A stretch of DNA of 64,000 nucleotides from Nocardia cyriacigeorgica (GCF_010868145.1 NZ_JAAGUY010000025.1:20911-84910), one strand, 5' to 3'; numbered from the stretch's first letter, positions 18,960-28,626 are shown. Numbers and translations are program-made. The notes: generated by a model from the sequence alone, not told the origin.

Positions 18960-20042
18960 ATGGCGGTCACGGTCTTGCTCGGCGGGGACGTCATGCTCGG
19001 GCGTGGCGTCGACCAGATCCTGCCGCATCCTGGGCGCCCCGAGCTGCGTGAGCCATGGGTACGCGACGCTCGGCACTACGTCGAGGCAGCCGAGCGCGCC
19101 AATGGTCGGATCCCACACCCGGTCGACTTCGCGTGGCCGTGGGGCGAGGTGCCGGGCATCCTCGACGATCTCGCGCCAGATGTCCGGTTGCTCAATTTGG
19201 AGACCGCGATCACCGCGGACGGCGCCTTCGAACCGGACAAGGGCATTCACTACCGGATGCATCCCGGCAATATCGCGACCCTCACCGCGATTCGGCCCGA
19301 CGCCTGCGCGCTCGGCAACAATCACGCCCTCGATTTCGGACGTCGCGGTCTGGCCGACACCCTGGCATCGCTGGTCGATGCGGACATCCAGCCGGTGGGT
19401 GCGGGTAGCACGCCGGCCGAAGCCCGTTCACCGGCGATCGTGCCGTTGGTGGGCGGGCATCGAGTGGTCATCGTCTCGGTGGCCGCACGAACCAGCGGAA
19501 CGCCCGCGTCATGGGCGGCCGAATCCGACCGATCAGGGCTGTGGTGGATCGACCATCCGTCGGCCAGGCACGCCGACGAGATCGCCGCGCAGCTGTCGGC
19601 TCACCGGCGCACCGGCGATGTGATGATCGTGTCGGTGCATTGGGGGCCGAATTGGGGTTATGGGATCAGCAGGAGCGAACAGGAATTCGCACACCGGCTG
19701 ATCCAGGCGGGGGTCGATATCGTGCACGGGCACTCGGCACACCACCCACGGCCGATCGAGGTTTACCGCGGTAAACCCATCCTGTATGGCTGCGGCGACG
19801 TCATCGACGACTACGAAGGCATCGGCGGGCATGAGACGTATCGACCCGACCTGCGGCTTCTGTACTTGGTCACCGTCGACGGTGAAACCACGGTGCGGAT
19901 GCTTCCGCTGTGCGTCCGGCGGATGCGGTTGCAGCGCGCAGGAACGACGCAGACGCGATGGTTGCGCGACCGGCTCGGCGACATCAGCGCTCGGTACGGC
20001 ACCCGAGTCCACCTCGGCGAGCACGACCTGTTGACAATCTGA
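18960..20042 (+). CDS. CapA family calcineurin-like phosphoesterase
   Basis: A 360-residue protein of the CapA/PgsA family, a metallophosphatase fold first known from poly-gamma-glutamate capsule systems. Visible landmarks are GGDVMLGRGVD near the N-terminus, LLNLETAIT, GNNHALDFG, VSVHWGPNWGY and VHGHSAHHPRPIEVYRGKPI, which supply the Asp, Asn and His metal ligands of the fold. There is no signal peptide or membrane anchor, unlike capsule CapA, and no capB/C genes nearby, so a cytoplasmic phosphatase-like role is more likely than capsule export. Confidence 0.85.
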   Translation: MAVTVLLGGDVMLGRGVDQILPHPGRPELREPWVRDARHYVEAAERANGRIPHPVDFAWPWGEVPGILDDLAPDVRLLNLETAITADGAFEPDKGIHYRMHPGNIATLTAIRPDACALGNNHALDFGRRGLADTLASLVDADIQPVGAGSTPAEARSPAIVPLVGGHRVVIVSVAARTSGTPASWAAESDRSGLWWIDHPSARHADEIAAQLSAHRRTGDVMIVSVHWGPNWGYGISRSEQEFAHRLIQAGVDIVHGHSAHHPRPIEVYRGKPILYGCGDVIDDYEGIGGHETYRPDLRLLYLVTVDGETTVRMLPLCVRRMRLQRAGTTQTRWLRDRLGDISARYGTRVHLGEHDLLTI

Positions 20043-20239
20043 TCGACCGGCGCCGGTCGTGCGTCTTCAGTCGCGGAGCACCGATCCGATCCCACACAGC
20101 GAACCCTCGGGGCTGCTCGGCGAGATTCGACCGGCACTATATCGTCGGATGAATATCGGCTGCTCCTGAGCAGGACGCCTCGGAGCTCCTCACAGCCGCG
20201 GCCGGCGACGACAGTTCTTACGACGATGAGGTGCGCGGG

Positions 20240-20878
20240 ATGTCCGAGGGCGGCGCGAAGCAATGGGCAGGCTTGTCCGATGACGACACCAGAACGGCGT
20301 TGGCCGACGCACTGAGCCTGTTCCCCCGCCGAACCGTCGCCCCTGATGATCACAAGCCCGCCGCAGTGGCGATCGCCGTCGTGACCTCCCCTGCGGGGCC
20401 CGCGATCTGGCTGACCGAACGCGCACCGACCCTGCGTGCCCACGCCGGACAGTTGGCCTTGCCGGGCGGCAGGCTGGACGCCGGTGAGGACGCGGTCGCG
20501 GCGGCGCTGCGCGAACTACACGAGGAGCTGGGAGTCGAACTACAACGATCGGATGTGCTCGGGCAGCTCGACGACTACCCCACGAGATCCGGCTACATCA
20601 TGACGCCGGTGGTGGTGTGGGTCGGCGACGATCCCGGCGTGATACCGAATCCCGACGAAGTGGCCATCGTGCACCGGATCTCGTTCACCGAACTCGATGT
20701 CGCGCCCGAGTTCGGCCGGATCGCCGGATCCGATCGGCCACTCATCCGATTGCCGCTGCTCGGCGGTCACCTGCACGCCCCGACCGCGGCGATCATGTAT
20801 CAGTTCCGTGAGGTGGCGCTGCACCGCAGAAACACCAGGGTCGATCACATGGAACAGCCCCGCTTCGCCTGGGAATGA
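20240..20878 (+). CDS. Nudix hydrolase, CoA pyrophosphatase-like
   Basis: A protein of about 212 residues with a complete Nudix box, GGRLDAGEDAVAAALRELHEELGV (residues about 77-100), and the N-terminal HAGQLALPGG that marks the CoA/NUDT7-8 type subgroup. It likely hydrolyses CoA derivatives to phosphopantetheine and 3',5'-ADP. GAGGTG at 20228-20233 is well placed for ATG 20240; GTG 20231 is an alternative three codons upstream. It converges on the mycolyltransferase-like gene with a hairpin between them. Confidence 0.85.
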   Translation: MSEGGAKQWAGLSDDDTRTALADALSLFPRRTVAPDDHKPAAVAIAVVTSPAGPAIWLTERAPTLRAHAGQLALPGGRLDAGEDAVAAALRELHEELGVELQRSDVLGQLDDYPTRSGYIMTPVVVWVGDDPGVIPNPDEVAIVHRISFTELDVAPEFGRIAGSDRPLIRLPLLGGHLHAPTAAIMYQFREVALHRRNTRVDHMEQPRFAWE

Positions 20879-20891
20879 GGCGGCGGGGCTG
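20855..20891. terminator. Hairpin between convergent Nudix and mycolyltransferase-like genes
   Basis: CAGCCCCG (20855-20862) pairs with CGGGGCTG (20884-20891), and an inner CGCCT/AGGCG pair extends the stem. It overlaps the Nudix stop. There is no T-run, as is common for actinobacterial terminators. Confidence 0.45.
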
Positions 20892-20903
20892 CTCCTGACG
20901 GCC

Positions 20904-21905
20904 CTACACCCCGAGTGCAGGCGCGAACACCGACCAGGACTGATGCAGATCGTCCTGCCAGTACGCCCACGCGTGCGTGCCCTGCCGCAGGTTGACCGTC
21001 GCCGGGATGCGCTGAGCAGCGAGGCTGTCGACGAGCGGACGGGTGCACCCGCTGACGAAGGTCTCCATGACACCGCCGACGAGCATGCGATCGGCCAGTT
21101 TGACCGGGTTGCCGTTGATATCGGGCGCGGCAAGGGTTTCGTGCGCGCCCGGTCCGCCGTTGCCGGATGAGACGTAGACCGCGAGCCCACGCAACCGGTC
21201 GAGGTGCAGCATGGGGTCGTGGTCGGCCCACGCCGGATGTCCGGGCGGCCCCCACATATTGGCGGCGTTGGCCCCGAAGACACCGAGCTGGGAGAACACC
21301 GTGGCGACGGCCATCGGGTCACTGGTTCTGGTGCAACCGCTGAACGCGCCGACCGCCTGGTAGAGGCCGGGCGAGCGGATCGCCAGGTTCAGTGCCGACG
21401 TGGCCGACATCGACAGGCCCGCAACGGCGTTGCGTCCGGTCGTCTGGAACCTGTCCGCGAGCAGCGGCGGAAGTTCCCTGCTCAGGAACGTCTCCCACTG
21501 ATTGCGGCCGAGCACCGGATCGTCGGCGAGCCAGTCGGTGTAGTAGCTGGCCCGCCCACTCATCGGCACGACCACGTTGACATGTTTGTTCGAGAAGAAC
21601 TGCGCCACATCGGTGCGCCGGGTCCACGGCCCACCGTCCTCACCACCGTCCACCGCGTTGAGCAGATACAGCGTCGGCGCACCGGCGCCGGGGTGCGACA
21701 TCCACAGGGTGATCGGCCGATTCATGGCAGCCGAATGGACAACGACCTCGAGTTCCCGGCCCCCCAGCGGGCGCACCGACAGAATCGCGGATTCACCGGG
21801 CGCGGCGGCCGCGGGCGCGGGAAAGATCACCGACACCATCGCGGTGGGTAGCAGGAGTGCGCTGAGCGCGAGAAGGGACACCAGGCATCGCGGGAGCCGG
21901 TACAT
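20904..21905 (-). CDS. Exported mycolyltransferase (antigen 85)-like esterase
   Basis: A 333-residue secreted alpha/beta hydrolase. An N-terminal signal peptide (LVSLLALSALLLPTAMVSV, then AAAAPG) is followed by the Ag85-type fold. AGLSMSATSALNLA holds the nucleophile Ser165, YLLNAVDGGEDGGPW resembles the substrate-pocket loop, and GTHAWAYW gives the catalytic His. Antigen 85 enzymes transfer mycolic acids to trehalose and arabinogalactan. In nocardiae several paralogues exist, some of which resemble non-catalytic MPT51. Here the Ser and His are present. The gene supports an organism with mycolic acids. Confidence 0.87.
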   Translation of the reverse strand: MYRLPRCLVSLLALSALLLPTAMVSVIFPAPAAAAPGESAILSVRPLGGRELEVVVHSAAMNRPITLWMSHPGAGAPTLYLLNAVDGGEDGGPWTRRTDVAQFFSNKHVNVVVPMSGRASYYTDWLADDPVLGRNQWETFLSRELPPLLADRFQTTGRNAVAGLSMSATSALNLAIRSPGLYQAVGAFSGCTRTSDPMAVATVFSQLGVFGANAANMWGPPGHPAWADHDPMLHLDRLRGLAVYVSSGNGGPGAHETLAAPDINGNPVKLADRMLVGGVMETFVSGCTRPLVDSLAAQRIPATVNLRQGTHAWAYWQDDLHQSWSVFAPALGV

Positions 21906-22068
21906 ATCTGGTGTTCTATCACGCGGTCACGGCGCGTCGGCCGCAATGATCGGCGTGTTCATCGAGCGTGTCCGCGCGGGATCCCACCCCGACCACAGAA
22001 TCGAATGGCACATTGCCGCAGCGAACGTCGAGTAGGAACCGCAGTCATGTACCACTCGGCAACGGCGC

Positions 22069-22827
22069 TCAGCGGACCCGAGTCTGTACCAATTCCCTGG
22101 CCGCGACCCGATACCGATCCGCGATCAACCGCACCACCGCCGGGTGGACGCCGATCGGCGCGGCGACGCCGTCGGCTCCCGCCTCGTACAGCCGCTGATG
22201 GAACAGGCCGTGGGCAAGCAGGTACGACGCGATGAAGACGCGCTCGGCACCGGATTCGCGCAGTTCCGCGACGACCTCGGGCACCCGGGGTGCGCCGGTG
22301 GCGACGTAGGCGATGCGGACGGGGCTGTCGAGGTGTTCGGCGAGCATGCCTGCGGCGCGGCGGACGTCCTGACGGGCGCGAGCGTCGGAGGAGCCGGCAG
22401 CCGCGAAGACCACCGCGTCGCCCGGACGCCAACCAGCCGAACGCAACCGCAGCTGCATGATCCTGGCCAGCGCGGGGTCGGGCCCCATGGCGGGTGTTAC
22501 CGCGACGGCCGGGTGGGCGCTCTCGGTGATCTCGCGGGGCACGTCCTGGTAGACGTGGTAGCCGGACGCCAGGAACGCCGGAACGACCACGGCCGGAACG
22601 GAATCCGCGCGGTCGGCCAGATCTCGCAGCACCTCCGACGGTGAAGGCCCGAGCACATCGACGAACGCGGTGCGCACCCTCGGCACGCCGCCGAGTTCGT
22701 CGACGCTGCCGTCGAGGGCCGGGCGGTCGAGCTCGCGCGCGACCGCCTCGGCCAGGCTCGCGATCATCTGCACGCCCTTGGTGCTGCGGGTGCCGTGCGC
22801 CACCAGCACCAGCGCAGGCGCGCTCAC
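22069..22827 (-). CDS. Sirohydrochlorin chelatase-like (CbiX/SirB) protein
   Basis: A 252-residue protein of the CbiX/CbiK chelatase family, opening with APALVLVAHGTRSTKG. A second half-repeat starts AVVFAAAGSSDARARQDV, with RVFIASYLLAHGLFH. Such enzymes insert Fe or Co into sirohydrochlorin. Position at the end of the narK-nirBD operon argues for Fe insertion to make siroheme for NirB (inference). The start GTG 22827 overlaps the hemD-like stop (GTGA). The longer frame to 22911 lies inside that gene. The same neighbour order is found around M. tuberculosis Rv0259c-Rv0261c. Confidence 0.87.
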   Translation of the reverse strand: MSAPALVLVAHGTRSTKGVQMIASLAEAVARELDRPALDGSVDELGGVPRVRTAFVDVLGPSPSEVLRDLADRADSVPAVVVPAFLASGYHVYQDVPREITESAHPAVAVTPAMGPDPALARIMQLRLRSAGWRPGDAVVFAAAGSSDARARQDVRRAAGMLAEHLDSPVRIAYVATGAPRVPEVVAELRESGAERVFIASYLLAHGLFHQRLYEAGADGVAAPIGVHPAVVRLIADRYRVAARELVQTRVR

Positions 22828-24044
22828 CAGGTCACCGCCTGCGCAAAGCGTGGTGCCCGGGTCGGCGTTCCGACTCCGGGCACCACGGGACGCGGGTTGT
22901 TGTCGGTACATTCGGCCGGGTCGAGCGCCAATCGGTAGCCGCGTTTGACCACGGTCTGAATGGCTTTGGGCGTGCCGAGACCCGCACGTAGCCGGGCGAT
23001 CGCGGTCTCCACGGCATGGGTGTCGTCACCGCCGCCGGGCAATGCCGAGAGCAGGTCCTCCCGCGACACCACCCGGCCGGGCTGGCGCGCCAGCGAACGC
23101 ATCAACGACATCGGCGCGGGGGCGAGCTGACGCACGGTGCCGTCGACGACCACACAGCCGCCACGCACGCTGATGGTGTGCCCGGCCGCATGGATCCGGT
23201 TGGCCCGCCGTGGCAATTCCTCGGCGACGTGACGGGCCAGCGCACCGAGCCGTGCCCGCGCGGGCTGGGATGTCGGCACTCCGAGCTCCTCGAGCGGCGC
23301 CGCGGTGATCGGGCCGACACATGCGGCCAGCACCCGACCACGCAGTGCGTGCAGCAACCCCTCCAGCAGCCCGGTTTCCTTGGCGCGCATCAACATCGAC
23401 GCCACGGCCGGGGCACTGGTGAAGGTGACGCAGTCCAGGCTGGAGGTCACGACGGCCTCGATCAGCTGGTCCATCGGGCCCTGATCGTCGGGCGGAGTCC
23501 AGCGGTACACCGGCACCGGCACCACATCGGCACCCGCGCAGCGCAGCACCTCGCAGAAGTCCGGAACCGGCTCCCATTCGGTGGTCGCGCCGTGCAATTG
23601 CACCGCGATCCGCACACCTTCCACGCCTTCGGCGAGCAGATGGTCGAGCACTTCGGCCGAGGACTCGGACGCGGGTGACCATTCTTCACGCAGTTCGGCG
23701 GCGCGGATGGCGCCCTTGGCTTTCGGGCCGCGAGCCACCACCCTGGTACCGGCCAGAGTGTCGCGCAGCTGTTCGGCCAGCCCCCAGCCCTCGGCAGCTT
23801 CCATCCAGCCGCGGAAGCCGATGCCGGTGGTGGCGACGGTGATCTGCGGCGGATCGTCGACGAGCCTGCGGGTCACCCGCTCGAGCTCGTTGTCGTCGGC
23901 AAGCGGAATGATGCGGATGGCGGGCGCCGACATGATGGCCGCGCCGCGCCGGGTGAGTAGGGTGGCGAACTCTTCTGAACGCCGGGCGGCCGTCAGTCCG
24001 ACCGTGAAACCCGCGAGCGACGCGCCCGCGTCCGGAGTCGTCAT
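22824..24044 (-). CDS. Uroporphyrinogen-III synthase fused to an OmpR-type DNA-binding domain
   Basis: A 406-residue two-domain protein. Residues about 10-280 form a HemD-like uroporphyrinogen-III synthase fold (FTVGLTAARRSEEFATLL; ATTGIGFRGW; VTFTSAPAV; AACVGPITAAPLEELG). Residues about 290-380 form a winged helix of the response-regulator output type (LMRSLARQPGRVVSREDLL; AIARLRAGLG; IQTVVKRGYRLAL). The C-terminus may sense a tetrapyrrole-linked signal and regulate the nir genes; it may also be catalytically active. ATG 24044 overlaps the nirD stop (ATGA). The equivalent in M. tuberculosis is the Rv0260c-type regulator. Confidence 0.88.
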   Translation of the reverse strand: MTTPDAGASLAGFTVGLTAARRSEEFATLLTRRGAAIMSAPAIRIIPLADDNELERVTRRLVDDPPQITVATTGIGFRGWMEAAEGWGLAEQLRDTLAGTRVVARGPKAKGAIRAAELREEWSPASESSAEVLDHLLAEGVEGVRIAVQLHGATTEWEPVPDFCEVLRCAGADVVPVPVYRWTPPDDQGPMDQLIEAVVTSSLDCVTFTSAPAVASMLMRAKETGLLEGLLHALRGRVLAACVGPITAAPLEELGVPTSQPARARLGALARHVAEELPRRANRIHAAGHTISVRGGCVVVDGTVRQLAPAPMSLMRSLARQPGRVVSREDLLSALPGGGDDTHAVETAIARLRAGLGTPKAIQTVVKRGYRLALDPAECTDNNPRPVVPGVGTPTRAPRFAQAVTW

Positions 24045-24442
24045 GCCGATCCGTCCGCGTCCGTACCGCCGACGACGGGTTCGTTGGATACCGAGACGAC
24101 GCCGTTGTCGACGCGCACCCGGTAGACCGGCAGCGACACCGAGTCGTCGTCCAGGCAGCGGCCGTCGATCAGCGAGAACGCCTGCTTGAGCAGCGGCGAG
24201 GCCACCACGGGCACGCCGGCACGGTCGCCGACGATCCCGCGCGACATCACCGCGGCACGTCCGAACGGGTCGATATTGCCGACGGCGTACACCGAGCCGT
24301 CGGAATGCAGGAACAGCGCGGCCTGGCGGCCGCCCTTCAGCAACACCGCAACGCCGCGGCCTGGGATCAGGTAGTCGAGACGGCAGGCCTGGGTCCATCC
24401 AGTGGTGGCCGGGGCAGTGCCGGTGGTTTCGATCACGGTCAT
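24041..24442 (-). CDS. nirD: Nitrite reductase small subunit
   Basis: A 133-residue Rieske-like subunit of the NADH-dependent assimilatory nitrite reductase. It has the NirD fold (CRLDYLIPGRGVAVLLKGG, then AVGNIDPFGRAAVMSRGIVG and VASPLLKQAFSLIDGRCLDD) and, as usual for NirD, lacks the Cys/His ligands of a true Rieske cluster. ATG 24442 follows GGAGGAG. It lies 135 bp downstream of nirB, a gap in which no gene is visible, and overlaps the hemD-like gene. Confidence 0.95.
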   Translation of the reverse strand: MTVIETTGTAPATTGWTQACRLDYLIPGRGVAVLLKGGRQAALFLHSDGSVYAVGNIDPFGRAAVMSRGIVGDRAGVPVVASPLLKQAFSLIDGRCLDDDSVSLPVYRVRVDNGVVSVSNEPVVGGTDADGSA

Positions 24443-24577
24443 CGGGGTTCTCCTCCAAACGCCTTACTCATTGGTACCGGCGCCCTGTTTCCTCGCGGTT
24501 AAGCAGTCATTTCCCGGGCGTAGCAGTTGTGGCGGGACCGAGATCTCCGGCGCACACCGCCACCACGCCGTGCCCGA

Positions 24578-27127
24578 TTACGCGCCGCCGGCAGCTGCGG
24601 GCATATCGGGCAGACCCAGCAGAACCGGAACCTTCCGTTCGCCGCTGTCGTCGAACGAGATGGTCGGGTCGGCCTCCTCGGGCGCGTTGACGAAGGACAC
24701 GAAACGCGACAGCTTGTCCTCGTCTTCGAGCACTGCGGCCCATTCGTCGCGGTAGCCCTCGACGTGCTTGGCCATCGCCGCTTCCAGATCGCCCGCGATA
24801 CCGAGGCTGTCCTCGCAGACCACCTGCTTGACGTAGTCGATGCCACCCTCGAGCGATTCCTGCCACGGCGCGGTGCGCTGCAGCCGGTCGGCGGTGCGGA
24901 TGTAGAACATCAGGTAGCGGTCGATGTAGGAGATCAGCGTGTCGTCGTCGAGCTCACCGGCCAGCAGTACGGCGTGCTTGGGGGTCAGACCACCGTTACC
25001 GCCGACGTAGAGGTTCCAGCCGTTCTCGGTGGCGATGACGCCGACGTCCTTGCCACGCGCCTCGGCGCATTCGCGAGCACAACCGGAGACCGCAAGCTTG
25101 AGCTTGTGCGGGGAGCGCAGACCGCGGTAGCGCTTCTCCAGCAGCACGGCCATACCGACCGAATCCTGCTGGCCGTAGCGGCACCAGGTGGAACCGACGC
25201 AGCTCTTGACCGTGCGCAGCGACTTGCCGTACGCGTGGCCCGATTCCATACCCGCGTCGACCAGGCGCTTCCAGATCTGCGGCAGCTGATCCACGCTGGC
25301 GCCGAACAGGTCGATGCGCTGGCCACCGGTGACCTTGACGTAGAGGTCGAATTCCTTGGCGACCTCGCCGATCACGATCAGCTGCTCGGCGGTGACCTCA
25401 CCACCGGGCATCCGGGGCACCACGGAGTAGGTGCCGTTCTTCTGCAGGTTGGCAAGGAAGTGGTCGTTGGTGTCCTGCAGCGCGGCCTGCTCGCCGTCGA
25501 GGATGTGATCGCTCGAGGTGGAGGCGAGGATGGAGGCGACGGTGGGCTTGCAGATATCGCAGCCAGCGCCCTTGCCGTACTTGCCGATCAGTTCGGAGAA
25601 GGTACGGATACCGGTGACCTGCACGATGTCGAACAGCTCGGCCCGCGACTGGTCGAAGTGCTCGCACAGCGCCTTGGACATCTCCACGCCGGACTGCTCG
25701 AGCAGCTTCTTGATCATCGGCACACAGCCACCGCAGGAGGTACCGGCGTTGGTGCAGCTCTTGATTCCGGCGATATCGCAGGCGCCGTCGGCGATGGCAC
25801 CGCAGATGGCGCCCTTGCTGACGTTGTTGCAGGAGCAGATCTGGGCGTCATCGGGCAGCGCGTCGGCACCGAGTTCGGCACCGGCCGGGGAGATCAGCGC
25901 GGCGGGCTCGGCGGGCAGCGGACGCCCGACCAGCGGTCGCAGCGCGGCGTACTGACTGGCGTCACCGACGAGGATGCCGCCGAGCAGGGTCTGCGCGTCA
26001 TCGGAGATGACCAGCTTGGCGTAGGTGCCCTTGGCAGCGTCGTGCAGCACCACCGACAGCGCGCCCTCGGTGGTGCCGTGCGCGTCACCGAAGCTGGCGA
26101 CATCGACACCGAGCAGCTTCAGCTTGGTGGACAGGTCTGCGCCGGGGAATTCGCCCGCGCCGCCGAGCAGCCGGTCGGCGACGATCTCGGCGGTGGTGTA
26201 ACCGGGCGCGACCAGGCCGTAGCAGATGCCCTCGACCGCGGCGCATTCGCCGACCGCGTAGATGTTCGGGTCGGAGGTCCGCAGACCGAGGTCGGTGATG
26301 ATGCCGCCGCGCGGACCTACCTCGAGGCCGGCCTCGCGGGCGATCTCGTCGCGCGGGCGGATACCGGCGGAGAACACAACCATCGCGGCGTCGATGGTGG
26401 TGTCGTCGGACAGGGTGACCTTGAGCTTGGTGGCCGGGTCCGCGTCGGCGAAGTGTTCGATCGAGGACGTGCCGACACCGGTGTGCACCTGCAGGCCCAG
26501 GTCAGTGACCAGCTTCTCCAGGATGGCGCCACCGCCCTCGTCGATCTGGGCGGGCATCAGGCGGTCGTTGAATTCAACGACATGCGGGGTCATCCCGAGC
26601 AGCCGCAGCGCGTTCGCCGCTTCCAGACCGAGCAGACCGCCACCGACCACGACACCGTGCGCGCCCTCGCCCGCCGCCGCGGCGGTGTCGCGGATGCCAT
26701 CGAGGTCCTCGAGGGTGCGGTAGACGAAACATCCGTCGCTGTCGTGGCCGGGCACCGGTGGCACGAAGGCGTACGAACCGGTGGCGAGCACCAGCGCGTC
26801 GTAGCCGATGGTCTCGCCGGAGGAGGTGGTGATCTTGCGGGCGGCTCGGTCGACGGACTCGGCGCGCTGGCCAAGCCGCAGCTCGACCAGCTCGTCTCCC
26901 GCGTACTCGTTACCGGGCAGGGCGAGCGCGCTCGCGTCCCAGGCGCCGACGTAGGACGACAGGCCGACGCGGTCGTAGGCGGCCAGCTTTTCCTCGCTGA
27001 GGATCACGACCTGCCACTGGCCTGCCTCGTCGCGGGAACGCAGCGCTTCCACGAACCGGTGCCCGACCATGCCATGGCCTGCGACCACCACGGTCTTGCG
27101 CTGAGTGGGTTCGACTGTCGAGTTCAT
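24578..27127 (-). CDS. nirB: Nitrite reductase (NADH) large subunit
   Basis: An 849-residue siroheme enzyme reducing nitrite to ammonium. The N-terminus is a FAD/NAD(P)H oxidoreductase (VVVAGHGMVGHRFVEAL; LATGSYAFVPPVPG; VVVGGGLLGLEAANAL). Next is the BFD-like [2Fe-2S] domain with CSCNNVSKG and TSCGGC. The C-terminal sulfite/nitrite reductase domain contains GSTWCRYGQQDS and SGCARECAEARGKD, the Cys ligands of the [4Fe-4S]-siroheme centre. ATG 27127 has GGAGGGA upstream. The open frame to 27463 overlaps narK and is not used. It is the second gene of the narK-nirBD operon. Confidence 0.97.
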   Translation of the reverse strand: MNSTVEPTQRKTVVVAGHGMVGHRFVEALRSRDEAGQWQVVILSEEKLAAYDRVGLSSYVGAWDASALALPGNEYAGDELVELRLGQRAESVDRAARKITTSSGETIGYDALVLATGSYAFVPPVPGHDSDGCFVYRTLEDLDGIRDTAAAAGEGAHGVVVGGGLLGLEAANALRLLGMTPHVVEFNDRLMPAQIDEGGGAILEKLVTDLGLQVHTGVGTSSIEHFADADPATKLKVTLSDDTTIDAAMVVFSAGIRPRDEIAREAGLEVGPRGGIITDLGLRTSDPNIYAVGECAAVEGICYGLVAPGYTTAEIVADRLLGGAGEFPGADLSTKLKLLGVDVASFGDAHGTTEGALSVVLHDAAKGTYAKLVISDDAQTLLGGILVGDASQYAALRPLVGRPLPAEPAALISPAGAELGADALPDDAQICSCNNVSKGAICGAIADGACDIAGIKSCTNAGTSCGGCVPMIKKLLEQSGVEMSKALCEHFDQSRAELFDIVQVTGIRTFSELIGKYGKGAGCDICKPTVASILASTSSDHILDGEQAALQDTNDHFLANLQKNGTYSVVPRMPGGEVTAEQLIVIGEVAKEFDLYVKVTGGQRIDLFGASVDQLPQIWKRLVDAGMESGHAYGKSLRTVKSCVGSTWCRYGQQDSVGMAVLLEKRYRGLRSPHKLKLAVSGCARECAEARGKDVGVIATENGWNLYVGGNGGLTPKHAVLLAGELDDDTLISYIDRYLMFYIRTADRLQRTAPWQESLEGGIDYVKQVVCEDSLGIAGDLEAAMAKHVEGYRDEWAAVLEDEDKLSRFVSFVNAPEEADPTISFDDSGERKVPVLLGLPDMPAAAGGA

Positions 27128-27153
27128 GACTGTCCCTCCGTGGATGATCGGTG

Positions 27154-28626
27154 TCAGGCGCGAGCCGACGAGTTGGTGGACCGGGTGGTGGAGTTGGCGG
27201 CCTCGGCTTCCAGAACCAGGGCTTCGGCCTCGACCACGACGTCGGTGCCGGATTCGCGGGTCCGCAGGCTCGGCCTGCGCAGGAACACCGCCCAGGTGAC
27301 GATGGCGCAGGCGACATAGAAGCCCATGAACACCCAGAAGGCGGTGGTCGCGGACTGCGTGGACGCGTAGGACGAGCGCAGCACCAGGTTGATGCCGACA
27401 CCGCCGAGCGCGCCGATGGCGCCGACGAACCCGATCAGCGCACCCGAGGTGTTCTGCGACCAAGCGGCCTGCTCGGCCGGGCTCGCGTCCAGGCTCTTGG
27501 ACTTGGCGTCGAAGACCGACGGGATGATCTTGGTGACCGATCCGTTTCCGAGGCCGGACAGGATGAACAGGGCGACGAAGCCGAGCGTCAGCACGGTCAT
27601 GGCCGCACCGGACGGGCCACCCGCGGTGCCGTCACCGATGGTGGAAGCGACCGCGACCACCACGGCAGCGACCATCATCGCGCCGAAGATGGCCAAGCTG
27701 ACCTTGCTGCCACCGATCCTGTCGGCCAGCTTTCCGCCGTAGGGGCGGGCCAGCGAACCGAGCAGCGGGCCGATGAACGCGATCTGCGCGGCGTGCAGGG
27801 TGGCCTGCATCGGGGTGTCACCACCGGCCACGAAGCTGATCTGCAGGATCTGGCCGAAGGCGAAGCTATAACCGATGAACGATCCGAAGGTGCCGATGTA
27901 GAGGAAGGCGATGGCCCACGACTGCGGCACCTTCAGCGCGGTGACCATGTAGGCCAGGTCCGCCTTCTGGTTGCGCAGGTTGTCCATGAACAGGGCCGCG
28001 CCGATACCGGCGATCGCGATGAGCACCAGGTAGATGGCGCAGATGATCGAGGCGTAGTCGGTGCCGAGGGTGGCGATGACCAGCAGCCCGAGCAACTGGA
28101 TCACCGGAACGCCGATATTGCCGCCGCCCGCGTTCATGCCGAGCGCCCAGCCCTTGAGCCGCTGCGGGTAGAAGGCGTTGATGTTGGTCATCGAGGAGGC
28201 GAAGTTGCCGCCGCCGAGACCTGCGAAGGCAGCCACCACAAGGAAGGTGGTGTAGGAGGTGCCGGGCTGGTTGACGAAGTACAGCGTCAGCAGCGCGGGC
28301 ACCAGCAGCGCGATCGCGCTGAAGACCGTCCAGTTACGACCGCCGAACTTCGCCGTGGCCACGGTGTACGGAATCCGCAGCACCGCGCCGACCAGGGTCG
28401 GAACGGCCACGAGGAAGAACTTGCCCGCCGCGTCGATACCGAAGGTTTCGGTCGGCATGAACAGCACCATCACCGACCAGATCGACCAGATGGAGAAGCC
28501 GACATGTTCGGCGACGACTGACCAGATCAGGTTGCGCTTGGCGATGTCCTTGCCGCCTGCTTCCCAGGCCGCGACATCCTCGGCATCCCAGTGCTCGAGG
28601 TTGCGGTTACGCGTCAGCGTGCTCAA
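27154..28626 (-). CDS. narK: Nitrate/nitrite transporter of the NarK family
   Basis: A membrane protein of about 490 residues with about twelve helices. The nitrate-signature motifs are present: GLGGGNFASSMTNINAFYPQ (helix 5) and FVGAIGALGGVGINL (helix 11). Conserved Arg residues in VGAVLRIPYT and the SLARPYGGKLADRIGG loop also fit NarK. TTG 28626 is preferred because GGGAGG lies just upstream, although the frame is open to a TTG at 28638. It is the first gene of the narK-nirB-nirD operon and likely brings in nitrate/nitrite or exports nitrite. The C-terminal tail is Glu/Ala-rich and unusual. Confidence 0.95.
   Translation of the reverse strand: MSTLTRNRNLEHWDAEDVAAWEAGGKDIAKRNLIWSVVAEHVGFSIWSIWSVMVLFMPTETFGIDAAGKFFLVAVPTLVGAVLRIPYTVATAKFGGRNWTVFSAIALLVPALLTLYFVNQPGTSYTTFLVVAAFAGLGGGNFASSMTNINAFYPQRLKGWALGMNAGGGNIGVPVIQLLGLLVIATLGTDYASIICAIYLVLIAIAGIGAALFMDNLRNQKADLAYMVTALKVPQSWAIAFLYIGTFGSFIGYSFAFGQILQISFVAGGDTPMQATLHAAQIAFIGPLLGSLARPYGGKLADRIGGSKVSLAIFGAMMVAAVVVAVASTIGDGTAGGPSGAAMTVLTLGFVALFILSGLGNGSVTKIIPSVFDAKSKSLDASPAEQAAWSQNTSGALIGFVGAIGALGGVGINLVLRSSYASTQSATTAFWVFMGFYVACAIVTWAVFLRRPSLRTRESGTDVVVEAEALVLEAEAANSTTRSTNSSARA

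Noticed and set aside
24527..27319. 930-codon plus-strand frame opposite nirB
   Set aside because: Exact antisense of nirB in a GC-rich genome; product is low complexity (Gly/Asp/Val/Arg-rich) with no domain, while the minus strand is unmistakably NirB.
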